This document shows positions 24,683-33,066 of a DNA stretch of 64,000 nucleotides, piece by piece (position 1 is the stretch's first letter; the number at the start of each line of letters is the position of its first letter). The stretch is taken from assembly GCA_947087265.1 (NCBI GenBank), contig CAMUBY010000001.1, forward strand, positions 124,001 through 188,000. The letters are read 5' to 3'. A model generated the notes under the pieces. The model searched no databases and was not told the origin of the DNA. It saw only the letters and a program-made list of their open reading frames with translations. The translations under genes were made by a program, and so were the position numbers. This DNA comes from an uncultured Clostridia bacterium. GTDB lineage: Bacteria > Bacillota > Clostridia > Christensenellales > Borkfalkiaceae.

Positions 24683-24756
24683 CGCGCATAAAACACAAGG
24701 CGTCGTTTACTACGCAAATTTACTAACACACGATAAACTGTTCTGTGAGGTATCTT

Positions 24757-25953
24757 ATGGAAAGACTTGCAAACCGTATCCGTACGATTTCCCCGTCGCT
24801 CACGCTCGCCATCAGCGCGAAAGCAAAGGCGCTCAAAAAAGAGGGGGAGGACGTCATTTCTTTCGGCGTCGGCGAACCCGATTTCAATACGCCCGCCCAC
24901 ATCGTAGAGGCGGCAATCGACGCGCTTGAAAAGGGGCACACCAAATACACGGCGTCTTCGGGGCTTCCCGAACTGCGCCGCGCTATTTGCGAAAAGTTCC
25001 GCCGGGATAACGGACTCGAATACGAACCCTCGCAGATTATCGTTTCAAACGGCGCAAAACATTCCATATTCAACGTTTGTTATGCGCTTATCAACGAGGG
25101 CGACGAAGTCATTATCCCCGCGCCCTATTGGCTTACTTATCCCGAAGTCGTGAAAGTTTGCGGCGGCGTGCCCGTCTTTGTCAAGGCAAAGAAGAGCGCG
25201 GGGTTCAAAATTTCTCCCGAACAGCTTAAAGCCGCAATCACGCCCAAGACGAAAATGCTCATCTTCAACTCTCCTTGCAATCCCACGGGGGCGGTATATT
25301 CCGAAGAGGAAATCCGCGCGCTTGCCGCGGTCTGCGAAGAGGCGGGCATCTTTGTTTTGTCCGACGAAATTTACGAAAAACTCGTTTACGGAAACGTACA
25401 GCCTTTTTCTTTTGCGGCGTGCTCGCCCAAGATGAAAGATTTGACGGTTACCGTGAACGGCGTTTCCAAAACGTATGCCATGACGGGTTGGCGAATCGGC
25501 TATCTTGCGGCGCCCAAAGACGTTGCAAGCGCAATCGATTCGTTCCAGAGTCATGCAACGAGCAACGCCAACTCTATCGCGCAGTATGCAACCATCAAAG
25601 CGCTCAACTCGCCCGAGGCGGCGGTTGAAGAAATGGTGGCGCGTTTTGCAAAGCGTCGGCTTGCCATGATTGAACGCATTTCCGATATGCAGGGCGTATA
25701 TTGCATTATCCCCGAGGGCGCGTTTTACGCCATGCTCGTGGTCAGCGGCTGCTACGGTAAGAAATTCGGCAAAAAGACGATTACCGATTCCGTGAGTTTT
25801 GCCGACTGTCTGTTGGAAGCGGCGAAAGTTGCCGTCGTGCCCGGCGTGTCGTTCGGTGCGGACGATTGCGTGCGTCTTTCCTATTCGCTTTCCATGCAGG
25901 ATATGCTCAAAGGACTCGACAGAATCGACGCGTTTATTCAGAGTTTGCAGTAA
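24757..25953 (+). CDS. Class I aspartate-type aminotransferase
   Basis: A 398-residue fold-type I PLP aminotransferase, probably aspartate aminotransferase (Igamma group). Signatures are GVGEPDFNTPAHI, SGLPELRRAI, NSPCNPTGAVY, LSDEIYEKLVYG and the PLP lysine in SKTYAMTGWRIGYLA; the closing Arg that binds the alpha-carboxylate is in CVRLSYS. The ATG at 24757 is preferred over an upstream GTG at 24745 because the GAGGT ribosome binding site lies between them. Substrate specificity cannot be fixed from sequence. No promoter was seen in the 75-base gap; read-through from prfA is possible. Confidence 0.92.
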   Translation: MERLANRIRTISPSLTLAISAKAKALKKEGEDVISFGVGEPDFNTPAHIVEAAIDALEKGHTKYTASSGLPELRRAICEKFRRDNGLEYEPSQIIVSNGAKHSIFNVCYALINEGDEVIIPAPYWLTYPEVVKVCGGVPVFVKAKKSAGFKISPEQLKAAITPKTKMLIFNSPCNPTGAVYSEEEIRALAAVCEEAGIFVLSDEIYEKLVYGNVQPFSFAACSPKMKDLTVTVNGVSKTYAMTGWRIGYLAAPKDVASAIDSFQSHATSNANSIAQYATIKALNSPEAAVEEMVARFAKRRLAMIERISDMQGVYCIIPEGAFYAMLVVSGCYGKKFGKKTITDSVSFADCLLEAAKVAVVPGVSFGADDCVRLSYSLSMQDMLKGLDRIDAFIQSLQ

Positions 25954-25977
25954 GCAGTATTTTTTTTCAAAAACCAC

Positions 25978-26006
25978 TTGAAAAGTGACGGAAAACTTGA
26001 TAGAAT
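25978..26006 (+). promoter_or_regulatory. Promoter of the small P-loop gene
   Basis: TTGAAA (25978-25983), a 17-base spacer and TAGAAT (26001-26006), with a leader of about 30 bases. Confidence 0.75.
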
Positions 26007-26043
26007 AATAATATAAATTACCGAAAAGGTTTTGGAGGACATT

Positions 26044-26451
26044 ATGATTAAGATTATTTGCGGTTCAAAGGGCAGCGGAAAGACCAAGAAAATCATCGAA
26101 GCGGCAAACGAAGCGGTAGCGGGTGCAAAGGGACATCTGATTTTCATTACCGATACGAAGAGATATATGTACGACTTAAAGCGTGAAATTCATTTTATCG
26201 ACGTTACCGACTACAACGTTGCGGGCGAGGAAGCGCTTTGCGGATTCGTGACGGGCGCGATTGCGGGCGGTTACGATAACGAATACGTTTTCCTGGACGG
26301 CATCGCACGCATTGCCGGAAAAGAACTCAAAGATATGGCGCAAATTTTCTATATGGTAGAAAAGGTGTCCGAATTGCGCGGCTTACAGGTTGTTATTACT
26401 TGCAGTTGCTCCGAAGAGGAACTGCCCGATTTCGCCAAAAAATATCTGTAA
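26044..26451 (+). CDS. Small P-loop NTPase-like protein of unknown function
   Basis: A 135-residue protein beginning MIKIICGSKGSGKTKKIIEA, a clear Walker A (GSKGSGKT). A Walker B-like strand is NEYVFLDGIARI near residue 85. No other domain fits the small size. Comparable short ATPases in Clostridia have been labelled PilT-like, but no type IV pilus features are visible here. It starts after GGAGGACATT. It is monocistronic with its own promoter, upstream of thrC. Probably cytoplasmic. Function unknown. Confidence 0.8.
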   Translation: MIKIICGSKGSGKTKKIIEAANEAVAGAKGHLIFITDTKRYMYDLKREIHFIDVTDYNVAGEEALCGFVTGAIAGGYDNEYVFLDGIARIAGKELKDMAQIFYMVEKVSELRGLQVVITCSCSEEELPDFAKKYL

Positions 26452-26495
26452 TTGTCTTCCTGTATTTTTTGGTAGGCATTGGTTTTACGTTCAAA

Positions 26496-26520
26496 CCCTT
26501 CCCTGAAATTCGGGGAAGGG
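26496..26520 (+). other. Hairpin in the thrC leader
   Basis: CCCTTCCC/GGGGAAGGG with an 8-base loop lies 25 bases before the thrC start. No T run follows on the plus strand, so it is not a standard terminator. It may be an mRNA-stabilising or regulatory hairpin. No riboswitch consensus was recognised. Confidence 0.45.
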
Positions 26521-26545
26521 TATCACACTAAAAACAGGTGATATT

Positions 26546-28030
26546 ATGTACTTTATCAGCACGAGAGGAGGGGGGCGCGTAACGGGCGCACAGGCGATTG
26601 TTCAAGGCATCGCAGACGACGGCGGACTTTTCGTTCCCGAACGCTTCCCCGCAGTTTCGCAAAAAGAACTCGAAACAATGCTCGGCATGGACTATGCCGA
26701 GCGCACGGCGTTTGTGCTCTCCAAATATCTTGACGAGTATGATGCGGACGGGCTGTCGGAGGCAATCCGTACCGCCTATTCGCGTTTCGAGGGCGACGAC
26801 GCCGCACCGCTCGTCCGTATCGACGACGGCGTTTTTATTCTGGAACTCTTCCACGGACCGACGTGCGCGTTCAAGGACATGGCGCTTACCGTGCTGCCGT
26901 ACCTGCTCAAAAAGGGTTGTGAAATCGTTGGAATCAAAGAAAAAGTGCTCGTGCTGGTTGCCACGAGCGGCGATACCGGCAAAGCCGCTCTGGAAGGGTT
27001 CAAGAACGCCGAGGGCGTGAAGATTATGACCTTCTACCCCGAAGAGGGCGTTTCCAAAATGCAGAAACTGCAAATGTGTACGACGGAGGGCGATAACGTC
27101 AACGTGGTGGCGGTGAGCGGCAATTTCGACGACTGCCAGACGGGCGTGAAAAAGATTTTCAATTCCCCCGAATGCAAAGCGGAATTGAAGAAAAAAGGGT
27201 ATCTTCTATCTTCCGCGAATTCCATTAACTTCGGTCGTCTCGCGCCGCAGATTGCCTATTATTTTTCCGCCTATTGCGATTTGGTGTCGTCGGGGCAGAT
27301 TCAGACGGGCGACGAAGTGGATTTCGCCGTGCCGACGGGCAACTTCGGCAACATTCTCGCGGCGTTTTATGCCAAAAAAATGGGCTTGCCCATCGGGAAA
27401 CTTCTGTGCGCTTCCAACCGCAATAACGTACTCACCCTGTTTTTTGAAAACGGCGTTTACGACAGCAAGCGTCCTTTTTTCAGAACGATGTCGCCGTCCA
27501 TGGATATTCTTGTATCCTCCAACCTCGAACGGCTTGTTTTCGAGTTTTCGGGCAGGAACGCGGCGCTTACGGCAGAACGTATGAACGCGCTATCCGAAAA
27601 GGGGAAGTATTCGGTTCGTTCCGAAGAACTTGACGCCATGAGAGAAAACTTTTTTGCAGGGTTCGCCACCGAGGACGACACCGTGGAATGTATTTACGAA
27701 TTTTTCATGGAGTACGGTTACCCCATGGATACGCACACGGGCGTTGCCATGCACGTTGCGCAGAAATATGCGGAACAGCAGGACGAACTTGCCGAAAAGC
27801 ACCCGATGGTGGTAGTGTCTACGGCAAGCCCCTATAAATTCCCGCAAGACGTGTTGTACGCGCTTACGGGTAACGACGTAAAGGACAGCTACAAAGGCGT
27901 GAAGCGTATCAATTTGCTTACGGCAATGAAAGTTCCCGAAAGTCTGAAAGCTATCCGATATCTGCCGATACGTTTCAAAAAATCGGTTACGGCTGCGAAA
28001 ATGTTTCAGGAAGTACTTGATTTTGTTTGA
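26546..28030 (+). CDS. thrC: Threonine synthase
   Basis: A 494-residue PLP enzyme converting O-phosphohomoserine to threonine. N-terminus YFISTRGGGRVTGAQAI is typical of the long (fungal/proteobacterial-like) class. The PLP lysine is in GPTCAFKDMAL, and phosphate-binding ATSGDTGKAALEG follows, with GNFGNILAAFYAKKMGLP later. It starts 5 bases after AGGTGATATT-type spacing (CAGGTGATATT-ATG). No other threonine gene is adjacent. A terminator closes it. Confidence 0.96.
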   Translation: MYFISTRGGGRVTGAQAIVQGIADDGGLFVPERFPAVSQKELETMLGMDYAERTAFVLSKYLDEYDADGLSEAIRTAYSRFEGDDAAPLVRIDDGVFILELFHGPTCAFKDMALTVLPYLLKKGCEIVGIKEKVLVLVATSGDTGKAALEGFKNAEGVKIMTFYPEEGVSKMQKLQMCTTEGDNVNVVAVSGNFDDCQTGVKKIFNSPECKAELKKKGYLLSSANSINFGRLAPQIAYYFSAYCDLVSSGQIQTGDEVDFAVPTGNFGNILAAFYAKKMGLPIGKLLCASNRNNVLTLFFENGVYDSKRPFFRTMSPSMDILVSSNLERLVFEFSGRNAALTAERMNALSEKGKYSVRSEELDAMRENFFAGFATEDDTVECIYEFFMEYGYPMDTHTGVAMHVAQKYAEQQDELAEKHPMVVVSTASPYKFPQDVLYALTGNDVKDSYKGVKRINLLTAMKVPESLKAIRYLPIRFKKSVTAAKMFQEVLDFV

Positions 28031-28034
28031 CAAA

Positions 28035-28061
28035 AAAACTCCGCAAACCGCGGAGTTTTTT
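28035..28061 (+). terminator. Terminator of thrC
   Basis: Stem ACTCCGC/GCGGAGT with loop AAACC and a run of six T, five bases after the stop. Confidence 0.92.
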
Positions 28062-28164
28062 GATAATCGGACAAGTTTCGGCGATGTTTCCGAAATTGTC
28101 GTAGCATTCGACAAAATACGACAAACAAAGACTGAAATTTACAAAATTACCCCGCTGAGTAACC

Positions 28165-28194
28165 TTGCTGTGCGCGTGTTGCGTTTGGTATAAT
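28165..28194 (+). promoter_or_regulatory. Promoter of the 59-aa orphan gene
   Basis: TTGCTG (28165-28170), an 18-base spacer and TATAAT (28189-28194) with extended -10 TGG. Confidence 0.7.
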
Positions 28195-28239
28195 ACTGTT
28201 ATACAAAATGGATGCAATCAATGCACGAAGGAGAAATGT

Positions 28240-28419
28240 ATGCTGGAAAAACAGACAGACAAAATCGGTAAAATAGACGAAACGAGTGTTCTTTTGCTCA
28301 TCAAGTATGCGTTGGGGCGCTCGGTTGCTGCGGAAATCAGTTTTCTTTCGGCAAATACTATGTTGGTAAAGTTTGAAAACGGGAAACGGTATCAATTAAA
28401 AATTACGGAAATCACGTAA
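28240..28419 (+). CDS. 59-residue conserved-looking orphan protein
   Basis: Not recognised. A soluble protein of 59 residues (MLEKQTDKIGKIDET...) with a helical first half and an apparent two-strand beta end (TMLVKFENGKRYQLKITEI). It has a good ribosome binding site (GAAGGAGAAATGT-ATG), its own promoter and a very strong terminator, so it is probably a real monocistronic gene. It sits alone between thrC and trpS. An upstream in-frame Met at 28165 overlaps the promoter and is rejected. Confidence 0.7.
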   Translation: MLEKQTDKIGKIDETSVLLLIKYALGRSVAAEISFLSANTMLVKFENGKRYQLKITEIT

Positions 28420-28430
28420 ATTACGGAGAT

Positions 28431-28469
28431 AAGGAAGCCGCGTCGGAGAAAATCCGACGCGGCTTCCTT
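28431..28469 (+). terminator. Strong terminator after the 59-aa gene
   Basis: A perfect 17-bp stem starting AAGGAAGCCGCGTCGGA with loop GAAAA. The T run is short (TTT), so the long stem carries it. Confidence 0.8.
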
Positions 28470-28512
28470 TGTGTAAACAAAATGAAAAGCCGAACGAATG
28501 CCGCGTCACGTC

Positions 28513-28541
28513 TTGCATTTTGGAAAAAAATGTGTTATACT
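28513..28541 (+). promoter_or_regulatory. Promoter of trpS
   Basis: TTGCAT (28513-28518), a 17-base spacer and TATACT (28536-28541) with extended -10 TG. The predicted start of transcription is only about 4 bases before the trpS ATG. Confidence 0.75.
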
Positions 28542-28551
28542 GGTAAAGAAT

Positions 28552-29547
28552 ATGGAACGGAAAATATTATATTCGGCGGTTCAGCCGAGCGGAAACCTCA
28601 CAATCGGAAATTACACGGGCGCAATCCGTAACTGGGTAAGAATGCAGAACGATTTTGACTGCTTTTACGCGGTTGCCGATTTGCACGCCATTACCGTGCG
28701 GCAGGACCCTGCTACTTTGCGCCGCCGCACGCTTGAAATTGCCGCGCTTTATCTTGCCTGCGGGTTAGACCCCGAAAAGTGTACGCTCTACGTGCAGTCG
28801 CACGTTTCCGCGCACGCGGAACTTTGCTGGATTCTGAATACGGTTGCATACGTCGGCGAAATGGAACGCATGACGCAGTTTAAGGATAAATCCCAGAAGC
28901 ACGCCGATAATATCAATATGGGGCTGATGGACTACCCCGTACTCATGGCGGCGGACATTCTGCTGTATCAGGCACACTACGTTCCCGTGGGTGCAGACCA
29001 GAAACAGCACGTAGAAATTACGAGAGATATTGCAAACCGCTTTAATAACCGCTACGGCGAGGCATTCCGCGTGCCCGAACCGTATATCTTAAAAGAGGGG
29101 GCAAAAATCATGTCGCTCCAAGACCCTTCGAAGAAGATGAGTAAGTCCGACGAAAATCTCAACGCTTCCGTCTATCTTGCGGACGACAGAGATACTATTA
29201 TCCGCAAATTCAAACGCGCGGTTACGGACAGCGGCAACGAAGTTCGCGCGGCTGCCGAAAAACCCGGCATTACAAACTTATTGAATATTTACGCGGCGTT
29301 CAGGGGTTGTACGCTGGAAGAGGCGGAACGCGAATTTCAGGGCACGGGCTACGGGGATTTCAAACTTGCCGTGGGCGAAACGGTTGCCGACGCACTTGCT
29401 CCCGTGCAGGAAAAACAAAAGCAACTGCTCGGCGATAAAGAGTATCTTGCAGGCGTATTGCAGTCGGGTGCGGAAAACGCGTTCAGAGCGGCGCGGAAAA
29501 CGCTTTCCAAAGTCTGCCGTAAAATCGGCTTGTATCGGGGAGAATAA
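28552..29547 (+). CDS. trpS: Tryptophanyl-tRNA synthetase
   Basis: A 331-residue class I synthetase that charges tRNA-Trp. The HIGH-equivalent is in QPSGNLTIGNYTGA, and the KMSKS loop is KKMSKSDEN near residue 200. The start at 28552 gives the family N-terminus (MERKILYSAVQPSG); the upstream in-frame ATG (28498) lies before the promoter. No Shine-Dalgarno of note precedes this ATG, and the promoter places the RNA 5' end about 4 bases upstream, so translation may start on a near-leaderless message. No T-box leader, often present in Bacillota, fits in the space. Confidence 0.96.
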   Translation: MERKILYSAVQPSGNLTIGNYTGAIRNWVRMQNDFDCFYAVADLHAITVRQDPATLRRRTLEIAALYLACGLDPEKCTLYVQSHVSAHAELCWILNTVAYVGEMERMTQFKDKSQKHADNINMGLMDYPVLMAADILLYQAHYVPVGADQKQHVEITRDIANRFNNRYGEAFRVPEPYILKEGAKIMSLQDPSKKMSKSDENLNASVYLADDRDTIIRKFKRAVTDSGNEVRAAAEKPGITNLLNIYAAFRGCTLEEAEREFQGTGYGDFKLAVGETVADALAPVQEKQKQLLGDKEYLAGVLQSGAENAFRAARKTLSKVCRKIGLYRGE

Positions 29548-29549
29548 TC

Positions 29550-30416
29550 GTGTTCGGTTACGTTCGCTACGATTTACCCAATCTCTTTTTGAAAGACCTC
29601 ATGCTGTACAAGGCGCTTTACTGCGGTTTATGCAAGAGCATCGGCGCAAGCTGCGGACAAATGGCGCGCGTGGGGCTGACCTACGACGTTACGTTCCTTT
29701 CCGCTCTGCTCCATAACATGACGGGCACGGACATTCAGGTAGAAAAACAAAATTGTTTTGAACACGCCGTTAAAAAACGCCCCATTGCGAAGGTTGACGA
29801 ACTCACCAAGGAACTCGGCGCACTCAATACGGTGCTGTGTTATTATAAGTTGACGGACGACATTGCCGATAAAGGCAAGGGACGCGGCAGACGCATTTGG
29901 TTCAAAAAGGGGTTTCGGCGTGCCCAAAAGAAATATCCCGCACTCGTGGAAATTGTCGAGCGGTATATGAAAAAACAGTCGGAAACGGAGCGGAATCAAA
30001 CCGCGTCGCCCGATATGGCGGCAGACCCTTCCGCTTCGATGATGCGTGAAATTTCCGTTCATTTTTTAGGAGAGCGCGCAAGCGAGGCAACGGGAACACT
30101 CTTTTACGAACTGGGGAAGTGGGTCTATTTAATCGACGCGCTTGACGATTACGAGAAAGACCGCAAAAAGAAAAACTACAATCCGTTCGTGCTCAGTTAC
30201 GGGGCGGAAACAAAAGCGGAACTTATGGAACGGTTCGGCGGAGAGATTTCGTTTTTGTTCGATACGCTGTTTTATTCTCTGCGCGAAAGTCTTTCGCAAA
30301 TCGAATTTTCCTTCAACAGAGATTTAACGGACAACGTCATCTTGCGCGGATTGCCTTTGGAAACGGCGCGCGTGATGAAGGGAGAACTCCCTAAGAAAAT
30401 GCAGGTAAAAATATAA
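29550..30416 (+). CDS. DUF5685 family protein
   Basis: A 288-residue protein with the family start MFGYVRYDLPNLFLKDLMLY and the YCGLCKSIG cysteine pair near residue 27. The rest is helical, with DDIADKGKG, LIDALDDYEKDRKKKNYNPF and a C-terminal NVILRGLP segment. The role is unknown. The DALDDYEKD element resembles the aspartate-rich helices of prenyl-binding folds, a weak analogy only. A GTG start is inferred at 29550, 2 bases after trpS. The gene is followed 21 bases later by a J-like protein, an association I regard as recurrent in Clostridia. Confidence 0.85.
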   Translation: MFGYVRYDLPNLFLKDLMLYKALYCGLCKSIGASCGQMARVGLTYDVTFLSALLHNMTGTDIQVEKQNCFEHAVKKRPIAKVDELTKELGALNTVLCYYKLTDDIADKGKGRGRRIWFKKGFRRAQKKYPALVEIVERYMKKQSETERNQTASPDMAADPSASMMREISVHFLGERASEATGTLFYELGKWVYLIDALDDYEKDRKKKNYNPFVLSYGAETKAELMERFGGEISFLFDTLFYSLRESLSQIEFSFNRDLTDNVILRGLPLETARVMKGELPKKMQVKI

Positions 30417-30437
30417 ACTTCAATGCAAGGAAAGGAT

Positions 30438-31046
30438 ATGAACAACGAAAATTACGAACTTTTACAAGTGAGCGAATCGGCGTCGGACGCGGAAATCAAA
30501 GAAGCATACGAGCGTCTGAAAGCCAAATATAACGAGGAAAAGTGGTTGGACGGCGAAGCGGGCAACAACGCCGCGCGTATGCTCGGCAAACTTGACGTGG
30601 CGTATAACGAAATCATGCAGGAGCGTAAGGAGCAGAGCCGCACTACGGAAGGGAACGACGCTTTTGAAGAAGTTGCGTCGTGTATCCGTAGCGGCGACGT
30701 TTCGCGCGCGCAGCAACTGCTTGACGGCTTTAACGAACGCAATGCGGAATGGCACTACCTGCAATCGGTTGTATTCTATAAAAAGAACTGGATGAACGAA
30801 AGCAAGAAACAGCTTGAAATCGCCATGCAGATGGACGCGACCAACTCCAAATACCGCGACGCATACGACAAACTCAATTCGCGTACGCAGTATACCGAAC
30901 AGACGGGCGGCGCGCAGGGAACGAATCCAAATCCCGCGTCGGGCGACGAACAGATGGGCGGAAACTGGTGTGCCAATTGCGCGAGTATGTGCTATACGTT
31001 CCTCTGCGTAAACTGTCTTTTCAACCTTTGCTGTAACTGTCATTAA
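30438..31046 (+). CDS. Degenerate J-domain-like protein with a Cys-rich C-terminus
   Basis: A 202-residue protein. Residues of about 5-65 resemble the J domain (NYELLQVSESASDAEIKEAY, VAYNEIMQERK), but the HPD tripeptide needed to stimulate DnaK is absent (KAKYNEEKW at that place). Residues of about 70-150 are TPR-like helices (HYLQSVVFYKKNW). A low-complexity linker leads to a 26-residue tail with eight cysteines (WCANCASMC, FLCVNCLFNLCCNCH). The tail could bind metal or sit at the membrane. The start is from AAGGAAAGGAT-ATG. Operon: DUF5685 before, membrane protein 2 bases after. It is probably not a canonical co-chaperone. Confidence 0.8.
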   Translation: MNNENYELLQVSESASDAEIKEAYERLKAKYNEEKWLDGEAGNNAARMLGKLDVAYNEIMQERKEQSRTTEGNDAFEEVASCIRSGDVSRAQQLLDGFNERNAEWHYLQSVVFYKKNWMNESKKQLEIAMQMDATNSKYRDAYDKLNSRTQYTEQTGGAQGTNPNPASGDEQMGGNWCANCASMCYTFLCVNCLFNLCCNCH

Positions 31047-31048
31047 CA

Positions 31049-31597
31049 ATGAAAAAACCGTTGAAATCCTTTGAAATTGCGCTCTCTGCGATTGCCTGCG
31101 CGTTTGCAACCATCGCGCTTACGCTCGGCACTTATGTAGACGTGCTGCTTGCGGCAGGGTATCTTTTGGGCGTGTTTGCGCTGATGGTGCCGCTTTCCAA
31201 GGAATTTGTGTGGGGCAACGCGCTTGCGTTTATCGGCGCGAGTCTTCTCGCGTTTTTGTTCAACATCGGCGGAATTCTGAAACTTGTTCCGTTTATGATT
31301 TTTTTCGGACTTCATCCGCTCGTCAATTTTTTTCAGAAAAAGTATATCCGTAAATTTCCCTTTCATCTTTTGGCGTTTGCCGTGAAAGCGTTGTGGTTCG
31401 ACGGCGTGATTCTGTTCCTGTGGTTCATGCTCGGTCCGCTGTTCGGAATCGACGGATTATCTTTCTATCCGTTTTTACAAAAAAATCTTTACTATATCGT
31501 GTTCTTCGGCGGAACGGTGGTGTTCGCCGCTTACGATTACATGATATTTCTGTGCCAACGCTCGGTGAATGCAGTGGTACGGAAAATCGGGAGGTAA
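31049..31597 (+). CDS. Multi-pass membrane protein of unknown function (182 aa)
   Basis: Not recognised. About five hydrophobic helices: residues of about 8-28, 29-47, 56-74, 76-92, 106-130 and 140-163 (some may be half-helices). Short basic loops include FFQKKYIRK. The start is 2 bases after the J-like protein stop and the end is 3 bases before the RlmD-like gene, so it is clearly in the operon. The topology resembles small integral membrane proteins of unknown role; no transporter signature is seen. Confidence 0.75.
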   Translation: MKKPLKSFEIALSAIACAFATIALTLGTYVDVLLAAGYLLGVFALMVPLSKEFVWGNALAFIGASLLAFLFNIGGILKLVPFMIFFGLHPLVNFFQKKYIRKFPFHLLAFAVKALWFDGVILFLWFMLGPLFGIDGLSFYPFLQKNLYYIVFFGGTVVFAAYDYMIFLCQRSVNAVVRKIGR

Positions 31598-31600
31598 CTT

Positions 31601-32992
31601 TTGGAAAAGAACGAAATAATCGTCGCTGTTGCGGACGCCCTCGGTACGAACGGAGAGGGAATCGTACGCTACGGCGGCGTTACTGTTTTTGTGCCGAATT
31701 TGATTCCGGGCGAGAAAGCGGCGGTAAAAATTCTGAAATGCAAAGGCAATATCGCTTACGGCAAGGTCGAAGAAATCATCGCGCCTGCCGAGGAACGCGC
31801 CCGTCCGCAATGCTCCGTATTCCTGCGCTGCGGCGGCTGTCAGTTGCAACATCTCTGTTACCGCACCCAGCTTAAATTCAAAACGACGCTCGTGCGTGAC
31901 GCGCTGAAAAAGATAGGGGGAATCGATTTCGAGGTTTCGCCCTGCGTCAAGAGCGAAAACGTTTACGGATACCGCAACAAACTGCAACTTCCCATCGGGC
32001 GCGCGGAGGGGAAGAACGTCGTCGGATTCTATGCGGAGCGTTCGCACAGAATCGTGCAGACGGCGGAATGTCCCATTCACCCCGAATGGTCTGCGCGGCT
32101 GATTGCCGCCGTGGAAAATTTCATGGAAAAGTGCGGGCTGGACGGTTACGACGAAGAAACGGGAAAAGGCGAACTTCGGCATATCGTGGTCAGAGAGTTG
32201 AAGGGCAGATTTTTGGTGACGCTCGTCGTCACCGTTCCCGAAATCAAAGGGATAGATTATTTCCTGTATCTGCTCGACGGCATTTTTCCCGAATACAGTT
32301 TTTATCTGAATTTGAACGACAAAAAGACGAACGTCATATTCGGGGAGAAATTCACGCTTTTGAAGGGCAAAGGCTTTTACGAATGCACGGAAAACGGTAT
32401 AGCATACGAAGCGGGTGCGCAAACGTTCGTGCAGGTGAATTCTTCCGTAAGGGGAAAACTTTACGACCGCGCGGTATCGCTTGTTAACGAAAATGAAACG
32501 GTCGTCGACTGCTATGCGGGCGGCGGGCTGTTAACCGCTCTGTTTGCGAGAAAATGCGGTAGAGCATACGGCATTGAAATCGTAGCGGAAGCGAGCCGTT
32601 GCGCCGATATTGTTTGCGGCAGAAACGGGCTCGGCGGAAGAATGAAAAACGTCTGCGGTAAAGTGGAAGAAAAACTCGCGGAAGTTTTAGAAAAAGAACC
32701 GAACGCGACGTTGGTGCTGGACCCGCCGCGCGCAGGAATCGAGCGGAGCGTATTGAAAGAAATTTTTGCGCGCGGCGTAAAAAAAATCATAATAATTTCC
32801 TGCGACCCGGCAACGCTTGCGCGTGACGTAGGTATCTTAACCGGGAGCCTTACGGAAAACGAAAAAGGCGAACTTGTAAAAACGAATCCGTCGGAAGGGA
32901 AATACATACTCGTATCTGTTGAGCCGTTCGATATGTTTCCTCAAACCAAACACGTCGAAACGCTCTGCGTGTTACAACGGAAAAAGACTTGA
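31601..32992 (+). CDS. rlmD: 23S rRNA (uracil-C5)-methyltransferase, RlmD/RumA type
   Basis: A 463-residue SAM-dependent methyltransferase. A TRAM-like beta-barrel at residues of about 1-60 is followed by the [4Fe-4S] set of the family (CSVFLRCGGCQLQH and the downstream Cys). The Rossmann core has DCYAGGGLLTALFA (SAM loop), DPPRAGIE and SCDPATLARDV with the catalytic Cys. The start codon is TTG at 31601, supported by GGGAGGTAACTT immediately upstream and by the family N-terminus. Whether it acts on U1939 or U747 cannot be told; RlmD/RlmCD types share this layout. Last gene of the operon from trpS. Confidence 0.93.
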   Translation: MEKNEIIVAVADALGTNGEGIVRYGGVTVFVPNLIPGEKAAVKILKCKGNIAYGKVEEIIAPAEERARPQCSVFLRCGGCQLQHLCYRTQLKFKTTLVRDALKKIGGIDFEVSPCVKSENVYGYRNKLQLPIGRAEGKNVVGFYAERSHRIVQTAECPIHPEWSARLIAAVENFMEKCGLDGYDEETGKGELRHIVVRELKGRFLVTLVVTVPEIKGIDYFLYLLDGIFPEYSFYLNLNDKKTNVIFGEKFTLLKGKGFYECTENGIAYEAGAQTFVQVNSSVRGKLYDRAVSLVNENETVVDCYAGGGLLTALFARKCGRAYGIEIVAEASRCADIVCGRNGLGGRMKNVCGKVEEKLAEVLEKEPNATLVLDPPRAGIERSVLKEIFARGVKKIIIISCDPATLARDVGILTGSLTENEKGELVKTNPSEGKYILVSVEPFDMFPQTKHVETLCVLQRKKT

Positions 32993-33016
32993 CATTTCAG
33001 TCGGAAACATTAAAAT
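32989..33016 (+). promoter_or_regulatory. Promoter of the 943-aa surface protein gene
   Basis: TTGACA (32989-32994), a 16-base spacer and TAAAAT (33011-33016). It overlaps the rlmD stop codon. Confidence 0.75.
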
Positions 33017-33066
33017 ATATTTTATAATTGTTCATAATAATAAGGAACCGGTATTCAGGAGAACTT

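Noticed and set aside
26452..26545. Riboswitch in the thrC leader
   Set aside because: Only one simple hairpin; no known riboswitch consensus was recognised.
28470..28551. T-box leader for trpS
   Set aside because: Only about 80 bases lie between the upstream terminator and the ATG, and the promoter occupies most of it.
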